Shown one piece after another: positions 36,001 to 48,362 of a DNA stretch of 64,000 nt. Origin of the DNA: Euphrasia confusa (taxonomy: Eukaryota; Streptophyta; Magnoliopsida; Lamiales; Orobanchaceae); contig OX940969.1 of the NCBI GenBank assembly GCA_954870475.1, positions 24,632,073 to 24,696,072 on the forward strand, in the 5' to 3' direction. The notes under the pieces are model-generated. The model had not been told where the DNA came from. It did no database searches and saw only the letters and a list, made by a program, of their open reading frames with translations. Made by a program: the position numbers and the translations under genes. Position 1 is the stretch's first letter. Each line of letters starts with the position of its first letter.

Positions 36001-39000
36001 TTCTAATTAAGGATTGTCTATCACTTTCAAGCCTGCCTTTTTCTTTCAGCAAAGACTCATTTTCCCGAAGCATGAGTATTTTTTCCTGAAGAATATGGCA
36101 AATAACCAGCATAAAAGATCTAGCACATTATTATTGAAAATGAAGAATAATATATTGATAAAATTCATACTTAATCAATGTTATAAATTATGATAACACT
36201 GATAGAAACAGAAATCTCAAAATCAACGGAAAATTCCGTTGCCCAAAGCCAACAAGTTATTCTTAATATTATTATTCAATGAATAAATTAAACCCTAAGT
36301 AAGGATTTATATAGAGTCCTGATAAAATAGAAAACCTAATAAATTAGGAATATAATAAAAATCTAAATAAAAAGGAAACAGAATATTAATTATTTTAAAC
36401 TCTTCAACTAGCCCACGAATAGTGGGCTCAAGCCCGTTTCCGCTTCATATCAACTCCAACCTCCTTCGAAACAACCTTGTCCTCAAGGTTGAAGTTTGAT
36501 CCCGAACAACCCTGAATATGTTCCCAAAAACTGTTCGGACAGACTCGAGTTTGATTCCACAGACTGCCTCTCTCTTTTAGAAAGCCCGCCGATATATCCT
36601 AGCACACTCCGCTCCCTGCAGACTGCCTCTCTCTTTTAGAAAGCCCGCCGATATATCCTAGCACACTCCGCTCCCTGCAGACGCATCACCTCCCTCGGAC
36701 AGCCTCGAAAAATTGCTCGGACGCATCCCCAAACACCTAAAAGTTTGGCTCCTTCGCCCACCATCCTGAAAGGATAGATTATCTTCAATATCTCTGTCTA
36801 GTTCTATTGCTGCCTCCAAATTATTAGGAGGAAGAAAAGCCCCGAATCGAACCTTTCAACTCATTCTTGAAATAACCTAAACTGTGTGCTTCGGTCACTC
36901 CCAGAACCTGATATGCTGATTGAACAAATACCGAAATATAATCATCCACGATTCCAAACTGCTTGACTCCGGACAACCGCTCATGTTTGCTGCCCTTAAA
37001 TCGTGTGTTAAAACGCGCCTCCAGCGCCTGTGTGAACTCGTCCCACGACATACTTGGCTTTCACGCTCTCTTCTATCCCAAACAGTGCAATGCATATCCA
37101 TCCTTGGCAACCTCAGCTGATGCCACCTTCCTCTCCGGCGGAGTACAATTCAATTCAAACTGTTTCTCGGCCCTTGTGATCCACCCGATAGGATACTCCC
37201 CCTCAATCGATGGTAGAAGCGCCGAGGTAGTGCCCTTACTCGTCTGATCGTCCGCGGGCTTCTGGGGTGTCGCACTAGCTGTCGAGTACCCTTCTGACGA
37301 CGATTGCATAATTACCTTTGATAATGCAGCCAAAGAAGCCGCGATCTCAGCCAATTGAGATCCGCTTGTTCAATTGCTCTTACATTCAAGCGATCGACGA
37401 ATCTCGTCATTCCGGTGAAAACGGTATCCGGCAGGTCGGACCAATTGATAAAAACAGAAATCTCAAAATCAAGGAAAATTTCTGTTGCCCAAAGCCAACA
37501 TGCTATTCTTAATATTATTATTCAATGAATAAATTAAACCCTAAGTAAGGACTTATATAAAGTCCTGATAAAATAGAATACCTAATAAATTAAGAATATA
37601 ATAAAATCTAAATAAAAAGGAAACAGAATATTAATTAATTTAAACTCTTCATCTAGCCTACGAATAGTAAGCTCAAGCCCGTTTCCTCTCCGTATCAAAC
37701 ACTCATTCATGAACCAATTTTCTTATAAAATTTGGAAAGAAATATCGCCAACCATATATAAATTAAACTTTAGAGTCCTTGTAAATGCTGATATTTCATC
37801 TGGTCAAATGATTATATACAAGTGAATCAATACTGTAACAAATTTCAAACACATTCCAGCGGCAATTTGGTGCAACATCTAGTATACGGGGCAATCATAT
37901 AAACTATGCAATGCATTTATCTTCTTGTTTTTAGAAGAAGAAATAAAATAACTACTGATCCAGGATAATGAAACTAACAAAGTAAACTCCACATATGATC
38001 AAATTCAATTATCCTTTTATATTTTTAGGCTTTGAAAAACTCGAAGACCAACTTTCAATTCAATATCATATGCAAGATATTATTGCCATTATTGTCACAA
38101 AACCGTTGATAGAGCAGACATTAGCGTAAAACCAAGAAATGACAATGAATGTCTTATATGCAATCATGGGTCATGAATTGTGATAATTTAAATGGTTTAT
38201 TTATTTCATCTTTTTTAATAAGTTTAATCAGCACAGAAAATTCACTTTTCCATGAATATTCAAGATGTACCTCAGCACCCTCTGCAGTTGAAGAAAGATA
38301 CTGGTAATAATAATGTCGCAGCGCATCCGGTACACATGCAGGCGAATTTGGCCATACATCCAAGTTCTGGTCAGTGACCTGTTAGTCAAATAATTTTGAT
38401 ATCAGATCCATGCATCATAGTTCATACAACACCTAAATGACAAGGACACAAAGACTACGGGTCATAGTCACAAACTTTCTAAGCCTAATTCTCGTTTGAG
38501 GCTATTTTGGTGGAGTCCTAGTTTGTATCTTAATTATTCCCTTTCAACGTACAGTACTTCCATTTATTCATACCAACCTTCCCTTTAATAGAATATCAAA
38601 ATTACTGAAACGGACTCTACATAGAAGAGACTACAAAAGCACAATACACCGACCGCAAGAAATTAGAAGTTTCAATAAACGTACCTCCTCATAAAATGTC
38701 ATTGCAGTTAAACGGTATCCTGCTAATAGTAAATACTCCTTAACTGCACAGTTGATATCTAATCGTTCATTATCCTTCAGAGGACCCAAATCCAAGGAAG
38801 ACACATTGCTCTTTACTGGTTGAACAACTTGTCCGTTAGTAGTAGTATTATTAGCACTTATCCCTGAAAATGCAAAACGTATAAGTTCAGGACAACAGCA
38901 CTAAAGAGTTGAGCAAACGCTAAACTAGAATAAGGATACAGTAGGCTTTACATCACTGCATCGAAAAAGAAGCATAATTTTAACAACATCAATGTAACAA

Positions 39001-39974
39001 TAGGATAGAATAATTATTAAATATATTGGATTATAAATACTAAATAAATGCAGTTGGCACAATCACCATTTGATTCATCAAAGTTGGTCTCTGTTTTCTT
39101 GAGTAAATCAGCCTTGAGGCTATGAATATCTTCTTGAGCTAGTCGAAGCTCATATTCACGGACGGCCAAATTTTCTTCCAGCAATTCCTTTTCTTCAAAT
39201 AGACTCTGAGGGTCTGCCACTGTTCCCATAAATAACAGAGAGCAATAAAGGAAACAGGTGATCACATATGAAAAGAGAAGTCGATAATAAGTAGATTTCT
39301 GAAGAAGACTAAGTTGTCACTAATTAAAAATACAATAAAAAAACAAAACAAAATATAGTTTCGTTTTTAATGGGAATCGGTGAACTAGCTCTCAGCTTGA
39401 GCGGTCTACGCGGTGTTCAAGCTTTCAATAGACCTCTATAAATGGGGATTTCCTAAGTCGTCTTGTTTCTCATTCACGGTATTATTTATTGTAGTATTTG
39501 GATATCCCAGAGCATTGACATTGATTTACATAATCACTGTTCTGTTTCAATTTTTTAATCAGTAGTTACTAAACATGACCAATTGAAAATACAATACCTC
39601 AGTGGCACAAAGTAATTCAGAAAACTTGATGACAATCACTCAAAAACTAAAACAAACATCTCAAAAATGCATACAGAGCAGTACAATAAATCGAAGGGCA
39701 AAAAAGTCCGAATAAAATAGCACTGTAATTAAACTAAATCTGGAGAAAAATGCAGCAGTGAATTGTGTATGATACCTCGAAGAGAGTTGAGGTGTGATAT
39801 CTGATCGGGCGGGAATTGAGTAGGATCGGAGAAGAATTGTTTGAGGCGAATCGCCTGATCGTCGCGGCCGTCGTCGAGGAGCTCATGGAGAAGCTCGAAC
39901 GCCGACAACAAGTAATTCTCTTCCAGCAAGAAATTCACCACGCAATTGCAGAGCGACGATCTCTCAACGTCCAT
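30037..39974 (-). CDS. LisH/coiled-coil/HEAT-repeat protein, RELCH (KIAA1468)-like
   Basis: Large multi-exon gene. Exon 1 (39974-39776) has an N-terminal LisH motif (CNCVVNFLLEENYLLSAFEL). Later exons lie near 39220-39065, 38865-38690 (second LisH-like: INCAVKEYLLLAGYRLTAMT), 38380-38270, 36085-35910 and 35835-35230 (coiled coil, acidic Ser-rich linker), then about a dozen short HEAT exons: 35128-35052, 34923-34790, 34723-34645, 34530-34319, 34137-33986, 33905-33695, 33570-33455, 33330-33195, 33077-32880, 32792-32685, 32567-32426, 32340-32220 and 32062-31950. The last exon is 30420-30037, ending MLRGKTKGEE. Boundaries other than exon 1 are approximate. The order LisH, coiled coil, HEAT matches animal RELCH (Rab11 and sterol-transport partner) and a single-copy Arabidopsis HEAT protein; a role in endosomal trafficking is inference. 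One intron carries an LTR element. Confidence 0.86.
36200..37697 (-). mobile_element. Gag-only LTR retrotransposon (TR-GAG type) in an intron
   Basis: Two similar LTRs, 36200-36452 and 37446-37697 (253 and 252 bp), each bounded by TGATA...TATCA, flanked by the identical 5 bp AACAC (36195-36199 and 37698-37702). The interior on the minus strand still encodes gag-like pieces: WDEFTQALEARFNTRF (36824-37051) and a segment with IGWITRAEKQFELN (37073-37354). No protease, reverse transcriptase or integrase is present. A primer-binding site starting TGG lies next to the upstream LTR, and a purine-rich GAAGGAGGTTGGAG next to the other. A 59-bp tandem duplication lies inside (36562-36680). The element is in the same orientation as the HEAT-repeat gene and so could be transcribed with it. 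Confidence 0.9.
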
Positions 39975-40324
39975 TTTTATGCAAAACCTAAATGTCCGAC
40001 GCCTCCGATCGTCGTGGTGAATCACGCCATGTGTTATTCCGTGTTAAGCTCTCTCGGTGAGATCTGTTGAGCGTGGAATTTGGATGATTATTATTAATTG
40101 ATTCTCGATGTTGAATGAGGGGCCATCAGATGCTACGCGTGGAATTAAGACGATTTCACGTGGAATTATGCGTACAAAGCGGTAAAGTCAATCCTCATGG
40201 TCAACGATTTTATAATTGTGAATTTACTTAGTACAGTAATTTGCAACAATAGTGAAACAAGCCAGTGGTGAGTAAAGGCTCCAAGGTGCACTGCTCTGCA
40301 AATTTGAAAGTCGCAGAATCGTCC

Positions 40325-40546
40325 GAAGCAATAGCCTTAGAGAATCTGAATTTGCTTATCGAGAAAATGAGAGATTTGCTTAGTTGAAGCAGCTAATGGA
40401 TTGATGCAGTAGAGGTGAGCAAGAAGGAAATTGAGAAGCAATAGCCTTAGAGAATCTGAATTTGCTTATCGAGAAAATGAGAGATTTGCTTAGTTGAAGC
40501 AGCTAATGGATTGATGCAGTAGAGGTGAGCAAGAAGGAAATTGAGA
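40325..40546. repeat. Perfect or near-perfect 110-bp tandem duplication
   Basis: GAAGCAATAGCCTTAGAGAA... repeats with a 110-bp period. It lies upstream of the HEAT-repeat gene and 3' of the PB1 gene. The rest of 40026-41142 shows no further gene. Confidence 0.9.
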
Positions 40547-41142
40547 CGTAATCAGAGAAAGAAATACAAAGGTCCGATAGAGTATAGAGCCGATGGATGA
40601 CAGATGATCTTGAGAAATGTAGATAGATGATCGAGCCGGGTGACACTGGTAAGTGAGGCTAGGGAAAGTGGTAAATTTCAACTATTACTATCAACTGACA
40701 TCATTTGGTTGAAGTATTTCAAGCAGTTTCACCAAATCATTTCTCCAAGTCAAACAGGATACATACATGCTTATAGCAAAATACATAAGGTCACAAAGAC
40801 AAACACAGATGGAAGGTAGAGTGAAAAACAAACGAGTGACAAATATCATATAGAAAGAACAAAAAATCCGACCTCTACACCTTGAGTATGTATATATCTC
40901 AGCTCGCCAAACCAAACCTCCCAATACAATGAAATACCCGACTTTAAATGCATTTAGCCTATATTCAAATCAACCAATAAATCAAATATCACTGTCTTGA
41001 CTCCTCCACAAAGCAACACAACTCAGAATTACCCATCCACTATGATTTTCACCCCATACCAACACAACTTCAATAACTTCAATACAAAGAAAATGATATA
41101 GGAGAGAACATCAACGCCAATATTTCTGCTTAGCATGTTTTG

Positions 41143-42576
41143 TTACTGAGACGGCACAACAGGAGGCAAAGGTTGACTCTTGTATATTTGATTGTACACA
41201 ATATCTTCGTCAAATTCACTACCCCCAACAGAAGCAGTCCCAATAGTTTCCGAAGCCACCTGGGGCTCGTGTGGGCCCACAGATACCTGACTCTGGGGCG
41301 CCACAGGTCGTACTGAAGAAGAATTTTGATTAACTTCTAATGAATTAAACGGCATTGGCATATTGGGGTATTGAGCGGGATTTACAGGCACCAAGTAGAT
41401 GGGATACGGCTGATTTGGTTGGCATGGAATGTGCTGTGGGTGTATGGGCATTTGGTAAACGGGATGATAGTAAGGTGACATTGGAACCTGGCTCGGAGAA
41501 TGAGGTATGTAATGTAAACCTCCATGAACCAACTGTGATTCGAGCTGTTGCTTCCGTGTGTCGGGCGGATTCGACAAAGGGAATCCGAGTACTTGACCCG
41601 GGTTTTGTGTTGTTATAAAATTAAACGAAGGGTCGGAAAATGGATCTTCTGTTGATTCCTCCGGACCCATCTGGATTAGCGGTGGCTCGGCTTTGGGTGG
41701 AGCAGATGAAGTTGAGATGTTAATTTCACTGCGGGAAAAACATTTAGAGAATCGTTTTAAACAATGTGATGGTAATCAAATCCTCCAAACTTAGTATCTT
41801 AAGAAATAATTTGGAGAAGGGGAAAGAATATGAAAATACCTTTCGATAGAGTGTGATGAGGGAACCCTAATTTTTCTGTCAAGCAAATTCAATCCCTTCT
41901 CATCGCAGTGGTTGGTTCCAATAGGGGGCGAATTGGACATGGAGAAAGAGGAATTAGTCGACCCGAACGACGAACTCGTTTCCAGAACCAGTGACTCGGC
42001 GCCGGGTTTACCATCGCCGCCGCTGTTGCTCCCGCTCGCCACCGGAGCCTCCAATTCCGGTGCGATTCCCATCAGCAAACCGGAATCGGCGGATTGCCCC
42101 TTCTGCAGAATGCCCGTGCTCTTCAAGGCGTCGGAAAACCAGGTCTCCGATTTAGGGTCTAGCAGGGCCGACCCGACGGACTCGGGCTTGACGGGGAAGA
42201 GGAACAGCCTGATGCGCGCGGGAGGGGCGATTCGGTCGTGCTCCTCGAACATGTTGCAGAGATCCTCGTCGGTGACGACGGAGATTAGGGAATCGAGGTC
42301 CTCGTCTGGGAGCTGGTACTTGAGGAGGAAGGGGCGGCCGCTGAAGAGGGAGCGGGAGATGTGGGCGGTGAGGTGCGAGAGGGACGCGGCGGTCGTGCGG
42401 CGGTCAACGGCGACGATGCGGGACTCGCCGCCGGCGTAGAATAGGGATTTGTCGTGGGGGCGGGGTACTATGTGGCCGCCGTAGCTGCACATCAGTCGGA
42501 GTTTGGAAGGGGCGATGGGCGGGCGGGGCGAAGTGGTGGTGGTGGCGGCGGCGGTTGGAGGCAGTGTGGGCTCCAT
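41143..42576 (-). CDS. PB1 (octicosapeptide/Phox/Bem1p) domain protein
   Basis: Two exons: 42576-41840 (donor AAAG|GTATTT) and 41728-41143 (acceptor CCGCAG), phase 2, giving about 440 residues. The PB1 domain lies near residues 25-115: basic start SKLRLMCSYGGHIVPRP, then YQLPDEDLDSLISVVTDEDL, which forms the acidic OPCA cluster. It is therefore a type I/II-like PB1 able to make head-to-tail contacts. The rest is low-complexity: Ser-rich, then Pro/Gln/Tyr-rich (PSQVPMSPYYHPVYQMPIHP), probably disordered. Plants have many such proteins, mostly uncharacterised scaffolds. Confidence 0.86.
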
Positions 42577-43384
42577 GGAGAGGGTCGATAGAGATTGTGA
42601 AAGTGAGAGAGGAGAGAGTGGTTCAATTAATAGTCATAGTTGCAGCGTCATGCGTGGCGCGGTAATTACGCTTGCATCATGCCCCAGCACAGCTGGGGCC
42701 AAATTAATATATTTCAACTTTATGGGGACTATTTTAAAATTAAAAATATATTAATTCGGATGATTTTAATTTTTAAACTTTTTTAGCTTATGTAACATTT
42801 CTTCTACTCCTATTTCGAGAAGGATCGGAGATTGGAAATGTTAGATTACAAAAAAAGCTTTTCAACGTGTCTACAAGTTATAAAGTTCATTAATTTTTAC
42901 AGGATTTGGATTTCTAAATTTGTTGTGTGAATTTTAGAATGTTTTTTCTTTGATAAACATTCGAATCTCTTTGTTTAATTTAAACGTGTTTCACGTAGTA
43001 ATTAATACTACATATTTTTTTCCGTTAATAAAAAAGATAAGAAATTTATTTACCTTTTGCAAGTTTGTTGTTGGGAAAATATAAGAACTTGAAATTTATA
43101 ATTAGTATATATTTTAATTGATCTTTTAAAATGTTTTAAAACAATAATAAAATTTTGATAAAATAATAATGCACGAAAATTGTTAACCAAACAATATTAG
43201 ATTTAAATGAAAATAATCATGTGATTTGTCATGTGTAGCTCGATAATAAATGTGACATCACATATATGTTTCTATATAAATTATAGTATAAGGTAAAGAT
43301 CATCTCCTCAAATTAGCAACAAATTGTGCTACAATATTAGGTTGATTCAAATTGATACTCAAAAATTAAAATCATCAAGGATAA
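42577..43384. other. AT-rich spacer and PB1-gene promoter
   Basis: No gene seen. The GA-rich stretch immediately upstream of the PB1 gene's ATG is likely 5' UTR. Confidence 0.4.
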
Positions 43385-43730
43385 TTGAGTTATTATAGTA
43401 AGAGAGCGTGAGACTGAGAGGTCACGAGTTCGAACATCCTGCCAACATGCATTTTCTCTGTTGAATTTATCACACACGACATGCTTAATGTAGTTTATTT
43501 GGTTGATTTAGTTTGCAAGTTCCTGCGTTGAGTCCAATGATTGGCTTGCATAATGTGGTTTACTTAGTTGGCCTAATTTGTAGGCTATTACGTTCAGTCT
43601 GAAGGTTGGCTTGCATAATCTAGTTTACCTGATTGGCGTAGTGGTTACTACGTACGTCCACTACGAGAGTTTATCTAAATCACACTCGATGAGTAACGGC
43701 TATAGATACTCGTCATAAAAAAAAATACAC
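43385..43730 (+). repeat. SINE-like repeat with internal 65-bp units
   Basis: Starts with a tRNA-like promoter: GAGAGCGTGAG and, downstream, GGTCACGAGTTCGAACATCC (B-box core GAGTTCGAAC). It is followed by three degenerate copies of a unit (GCTTGCATAATxTxGTTTAC...) and ends in an A-run (43716-43727). No clear target duplication. From 43731 to 45272 I see nothing else. Confidence 0.4.
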
Positions 43731-45272
43731 TTTGATATGCTCTTTATAAATTACGGACCAAGTGTAATCATTTTTATGGGAATATGAGATGGTTCTATTT
43801 CTATTTCTCTATTAAAAAACGAAAAGTAAAATATTATATTATAACATTACAAAGCCGAAATTTGATAAAATTGGAAATATTATTAGGAAATTAATAGTTC
43901 TGGTACATTTAATTCAAAAGTTCAATTCAAGTATAGATGGATGCACACGGAAATAATTCTATTTAAAAATGGTGAAGAATGAAGACGTACACAAAAAGTG
44001 CGAGAAGTGGTAGATTTATCTGGACACAGCTGGTGCATTGGTATGTGACAGTTAAAAAGGTTTTTATATTTATAATAAAACGGTTTGGTTTTAGAGTTGA
44101 GAGTAATCGAGCAATTAAGAAAATAGACAAGTTGGGAGTGACAGCTAAGCTCATGATGACCGTCCTCCTGAGTCCACGTATGTATTCGTGGTGACAGTTT
44201 CTATTTTCTTGAAATATGGGAAAAATTCTAATTCACTGTCTCGGGCCTCCATTTCGTCATTCGCTTCCGAATATTATTCAACCGAATAAGTATTGTGCAA
44301 CTGTACAACTGCAGCACTCTTTTCTTTTATTTTATTTTCTTTTCAAATATAGGATAGGAGTATTTTAAAAATTACTTTGTGATCAAAAAATCATTAAAAC
44401 AAGTGTTACAACTTACAACAGATCATATCCGAAATAAAGATTGTTAATTTTTATATTTTGTTTGTGAAAAAGAACACATGAGTGCAATTGAAAATATTGT
44501 AAACTACTCCGCACTTATTGATGTATGATTATGAAGTGAAAATGAATTGCATGAAATGAATTTTTATAATAATTAAAAATAATTTGTATACATTAATATA
44601 TTATTCATAAAAATTACTCCATAAAGCAATGTTTTAGCACGAACCACGTTTTGTTACTTTATTAATTAATAATTCATCTAGTTAATTTTTATTTTACACT
44701 TTGTTTCAAGATTTTAAAATGAATCGAATTTAAATCAAACCCAAAAAGGCTAGACTTTATTTAACGTAATTCTAGAATGAACCTCTATACATTAGTGTAT
44801 CATTAATTTTATCGTAGAGGTGAATGGGTGAAGTTAGAGGTCCCGAATTTTTAACACATCTGCCATTCTTCTAGAGATCGATCTTGCGCTCTCCAACCCG
44901 TTTCAAGAGCAACAAGCTCAGCTGCGTTGAAAGTGTTTGTATTTTTCGTGTGTTTGCGTTGAAATGTGTTGAATTGCTTGTGTGTAATTAATTATTTGAA
45001 AGTTTAGAACAATAATTGTTATTGGTTTTATTTTGAGAATATTTAAAAGAAATGTTTATAACTTAAATCTTCATTTTTTAAAGGACATTTTCAAAAAGAG
45101 TAATTATCTTACTTTTTATTATATTATAATCTTAATCTTTTATCTATTTATAAAAAAGAAAAATTTACCTAATCTACCCTTTTAATTGTGTTAAACTATT
45201 TAATATATTATAATATATTAATTACCTAAAACTATTGAAACTACCTAAAACCCTAATTAAGTTCTTACAAAA

Positions 45273-45456
45273 GTGAATCTTAATTTTAATTTTTTGCTCC
45301 GGCGCTCCTTCCTCTCCAAACCACGCCGTCATAATCGATCGAGTTTGGTAGTTTTAGAAGCGAATCTCAATTTTAATTTTTGCTTCATCATCTCGCTTCT
45401 TTATTCCTCTCCAAATCAAGCTCGCTCGCATAATCGATCGAGTTTGGTAGTTTTCA
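45273..45456 (+). repeat. Imperfect tandem duplication, GC-richer
   Basis: Two units starting GTGAATCTTAATTTTAATTT / GCGAATCTCAATTTTAATTT and ending ATCGATCGAGTTTGGTAG. Preceded by a telo-box-like AAACCCTAA (45249). Possibly the transcribed leader of a lost gene; no convincing ORF. 45457-46384 has no recognisable gene. Confidence 0.5.
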
Positions 45457-46384
45457 GACCCGATATACCAACTAAAAATCGAAATCATAGCGGCAGAAGT
45501 CTCAGGAAAAAACAATCGGCGCAAGATAAAACGTTGGACCGTCTTGCCCGAAGCTCCATGAATTAGGTATGCTTTTTCCACTTGGGTTTTGCATATTTTA
45601 TTGGTGTAATTGTTGAGAACCCTCCATGAATTATCTATGATTTTTTCACTTGGGTTTTTCATATTGTATTAGTGTAATTATTGAGATGCATTAATTGCAC
45701 ATTCTGGACAAATTAGAAAATTTGTGTTATTAGGTGTGTGTGTTTAATATCTCTCTCTTCCCCTTGAACAAAGATCTGTTATATTTCAATTTAGCCCTAG
45801 CGATTTCAATTCGAATCAATCGAACATTTCGTAAAAATAAATTCAGATTGATCGGAGCGGGCGGCCTCCCCATCTGAAATTGGTGATATAAATTTAGCCC
45901 TAGTGATTGTGGCGATAATCGTCTGCGTGCACGTTTTCATTTTCAACTTTTACCTCCTCGTCAATTAATTACCAGCACCCTGACGATGTCATGATTATTG
46001 TTTTAGTGAGGTTACTGTTATTGTTGGCTATATACGGATAGTAAGCTGATCATGCTATTTTAACACATGATCAATCATGATTTTGCTCACATCTTGCTAC
46101 CTTAGTCCATTTGATTCGCACACTGTTTCATTCTTATACTTCCTATCAGTGATGAGCGTGACGATGTCATTGCACTGGGAGTTATGCCTCACAATTGTTT
46201 TTCGTTTTAATCTTTTAACTAAATGCTTGCACCTTTAGGATTGTTGGTAATCAATTCGAATTCAAGATTGTCAGTTGTTTATTTATTTCCGTTAATTCGA
46301 TCGCGATATGATTCGCTTATTCTCTATTGATTACCAGTCGGGAGAAGGAAGCTGAAGCAGGGGGAGGGAAGAAATCAGAGAGTT

Positions 46385-46600
46385 TTGGGATGCCTCTCCA
46401 CAGACCCGATCCAGGCCCCGGACCTCGACAAGTGCGGCCTTTCCTCCTACGACACCAAAGACAAAGTGAAGACGGAGATCATGTGCTGCCCTCCTTCCGG
46501 CCAGAAAGCTTTCGACTACCGCCTCCCGCCCGTCTTCCAGATGAAGATCAGGCCCTCTGCCCACCGTGTGTCCCCCGAGTACATATTCAAGTTGTAGAGG
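46385..46600 (+). pseudogene. Polyphenol oxidase fragment
   Basis: Open frame with DPIQAPDLDKCG and, further on, a CCPP motif and DYRLPP. These are hallmarks of the N-terminus of mature plant polyphenol oxidase (catechol oxidase), just before the copper-binding domain. It lacks the transit peptide and all copper-ligand histidine motifs. The frame reads through FKL to a stop soon after 46595. No further oxidase sequence follows, so this is a truncated relic. Confidence 0.72.
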
Positions 46601-47309
46601 CTATGTGAAGGTTTTCTATGCAAGAATATTAAAGCTATGTAATGTTAGAAGGAATTTTTTCGTTTGATTTGGGTTTGACTTTTAATATCATAATCAAATC
46701 ATGTTCTGGTTAATTGAATAATTTTGTGATTTTTATTTCACTTATCCATTGAGCAACTTTTGATGGTTTAAACTATTATTTTAGTATATTTAGAGTTGTA
46801 GTGTATTTTAGTTACATACACTGTACCACTTAGACAGTGTAATTAGTAGTTTAAAATTCATAAATTGGATCATTAGTTTACAAATAAGTATTTAGTAGTT
46901 TAATAGATTATGTTAAAAATCTATCACAAACACTATAATTTTTGCATAATGTATTTTGTAGTTCTAGATTCGTAAAGTTGTTTAATCGTTTACGCACACG
47001 TAAATTACTATATTAATAGTTGCATACTTGCACTAACTAAAACTTGTTAATGGACATAACACCTATTAGTGTCAATAGATTAATCATGATAAAGGGGTTG
47101 ACTTGGGTGTTAATCTATTAAAATTTTAATTGCATATCAGAATCTGTTATATACCATGTACCCACTTGGAAAGTGTAGTTGGTAGTTCAAAATTCATAAT
47201 TTGGACCATTAGTTTACGAACAAGTATTTAATAGCATATTGGATAAATTTAAGTCCTATGCTTTGCAAAAACATAGTTCAAGACCGAGTTCTCTGGTCAT
47301 AACACCTAA
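46601..47309. other. AT-rich spacer with an 80-bp direct repeat
   Basis: A block around 46822-46905 (ATTAGTAGTTTAAAATTCAT) recurs diverged at 47156-47240. No gene seen. Confidence 0.5.
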
Positions 47310-48362
47310 CGAGTCTTTTATACAACGTAGCGCCAAGCGAGAATCCCGTCAAGGTGAGTGATGGCACCGCCTTTAATGAAATGGTTTGTAGTGTTGGCAC
47401 CGCCATTTGGAAAGAGTTGCTTCGGGGTTTGTGAGGAACTCGACTAGGTACGGTGGTAATTTGGTCATTGCGCAGAGGAAGCGCTTCCCTTCGGATATTG
47501 TCACGTTGCTTCTTGCGGTAGGTTCTAGCGTAGGCGTACTCACATAAGACGGTATGTGCGAGAGGATTGAAACGGAAGAGTTCCTGAAAAGTTGAGCTTT
47601 CGGCCCGAACGACGTGCTCTTGAGTGTTCACGTTCCGTTTCCGGAAACTAACACCTTTTTCGAAACGCACCATGCTTCACCGCGGCCTCTTGGAAACGCG
47701 CTGCCGTATTTGAACGCACCCTTAGTCGAGTGTTCACATTCCGTTTCCGGAAACTAACTCCTTAGTCGAGTATACGGCTTGACTTTGTTGTCGTCCTCAA
47801 AAACAAGTTGTGGATGATTTGAACGAAGAATATCATCTGGTTGGCTCACCAATGTCTAAATCCAGTGCTGAAATACAAGCTTCTGGTATGTTATTCCGTC
47901 AATCTGCTATTGTGATCTCTGGCAAAATTATCCCGAGAGACAGAGAGAATATAGGGAGCATGTCCAAGTTCGGGACCGAACCTTTATTCGTCCATGATGT
48001 AACCGGGTTCGCTGGTGACCTCATTGTTGTCGTGGTAACTTACGTTTCCTGGTCTGGCCGAGGTAATTTTATTTTGTGTAGTTACGAGGCACGACTTCTG
48101 ATGCCTTTTCCGGTGTGTCCAGATAAGACTCGTCTCACAGAACTACTTTTACATGGAGACGCAAACTGCCCTCGCGATTCCGGACGAAGACAACTGCATG
48201 GTGGTACACACTTCGTCTCAAGTCCCCGAGCATTCTCACAGAGTCATCGCCAAAGTGTCTCGGTGTTCTTGATGTCCGTGTTCTCACGAGCGGGTAGGCG
48301 GAGTCTTCGGTGGCAAGACTCTAAAAGCGATGCAGGCGAGTATGATCAAAACTTCGTATTAA
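47310..48362 (+). pseudogene. Broken aldehyde oxidase (molybdenum hydroxylase) copy
   Basis: Pieces in shifting frames match plant aldehyde/abscisic-aldehyde oxidase in the right order. FAD-domain: ASGFVRNSTRYGGNLVIAQR with KRFPSDIVTLLLAVGS (47409-47530), NDVLLSVHVPFPE (47608-47648), then SPRPLGNALPYLNAP (47675-47720). Start of the Mo-domain: GSPMSKSSAEIQASG (47842-47887), IGSMSKFGTEPLF (47952-47990), and ALAIPDEDNCMVVHTSSQ with HRVIAK (48165-48255). Internal stops and frameshifts abound and parts between motifs are missing. No 2Fe-2S domain and no Mo-site C-terminus are present. Non-functional. Confidence 0.82.

Noticed and set aside
36562..36680. The 59-bp duplication as CRISPR-like spaced repeats
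   Set aside because: Only two direct adjoining copies inside an LTR element in a plant genome; simple tandem duplication.
41912..42439. 175-residue plus-strand frame opposite the PB1 domain
   Set aside because: Shadow of the PB1 exon; no recognisable domain.
43979..44194. 71-residue frame in the spacer after the SINE-like repeat
   Set aside because: No similarity recognised, AT-rich, no promoter; likely chance.
47278..47673. 131-residue minus-strand frame
   Set aside because: Lies opposite the aldehyde oxidase pseudogene; the plus strand gives clear oxidase motifs, so the minus frame is a by-product.
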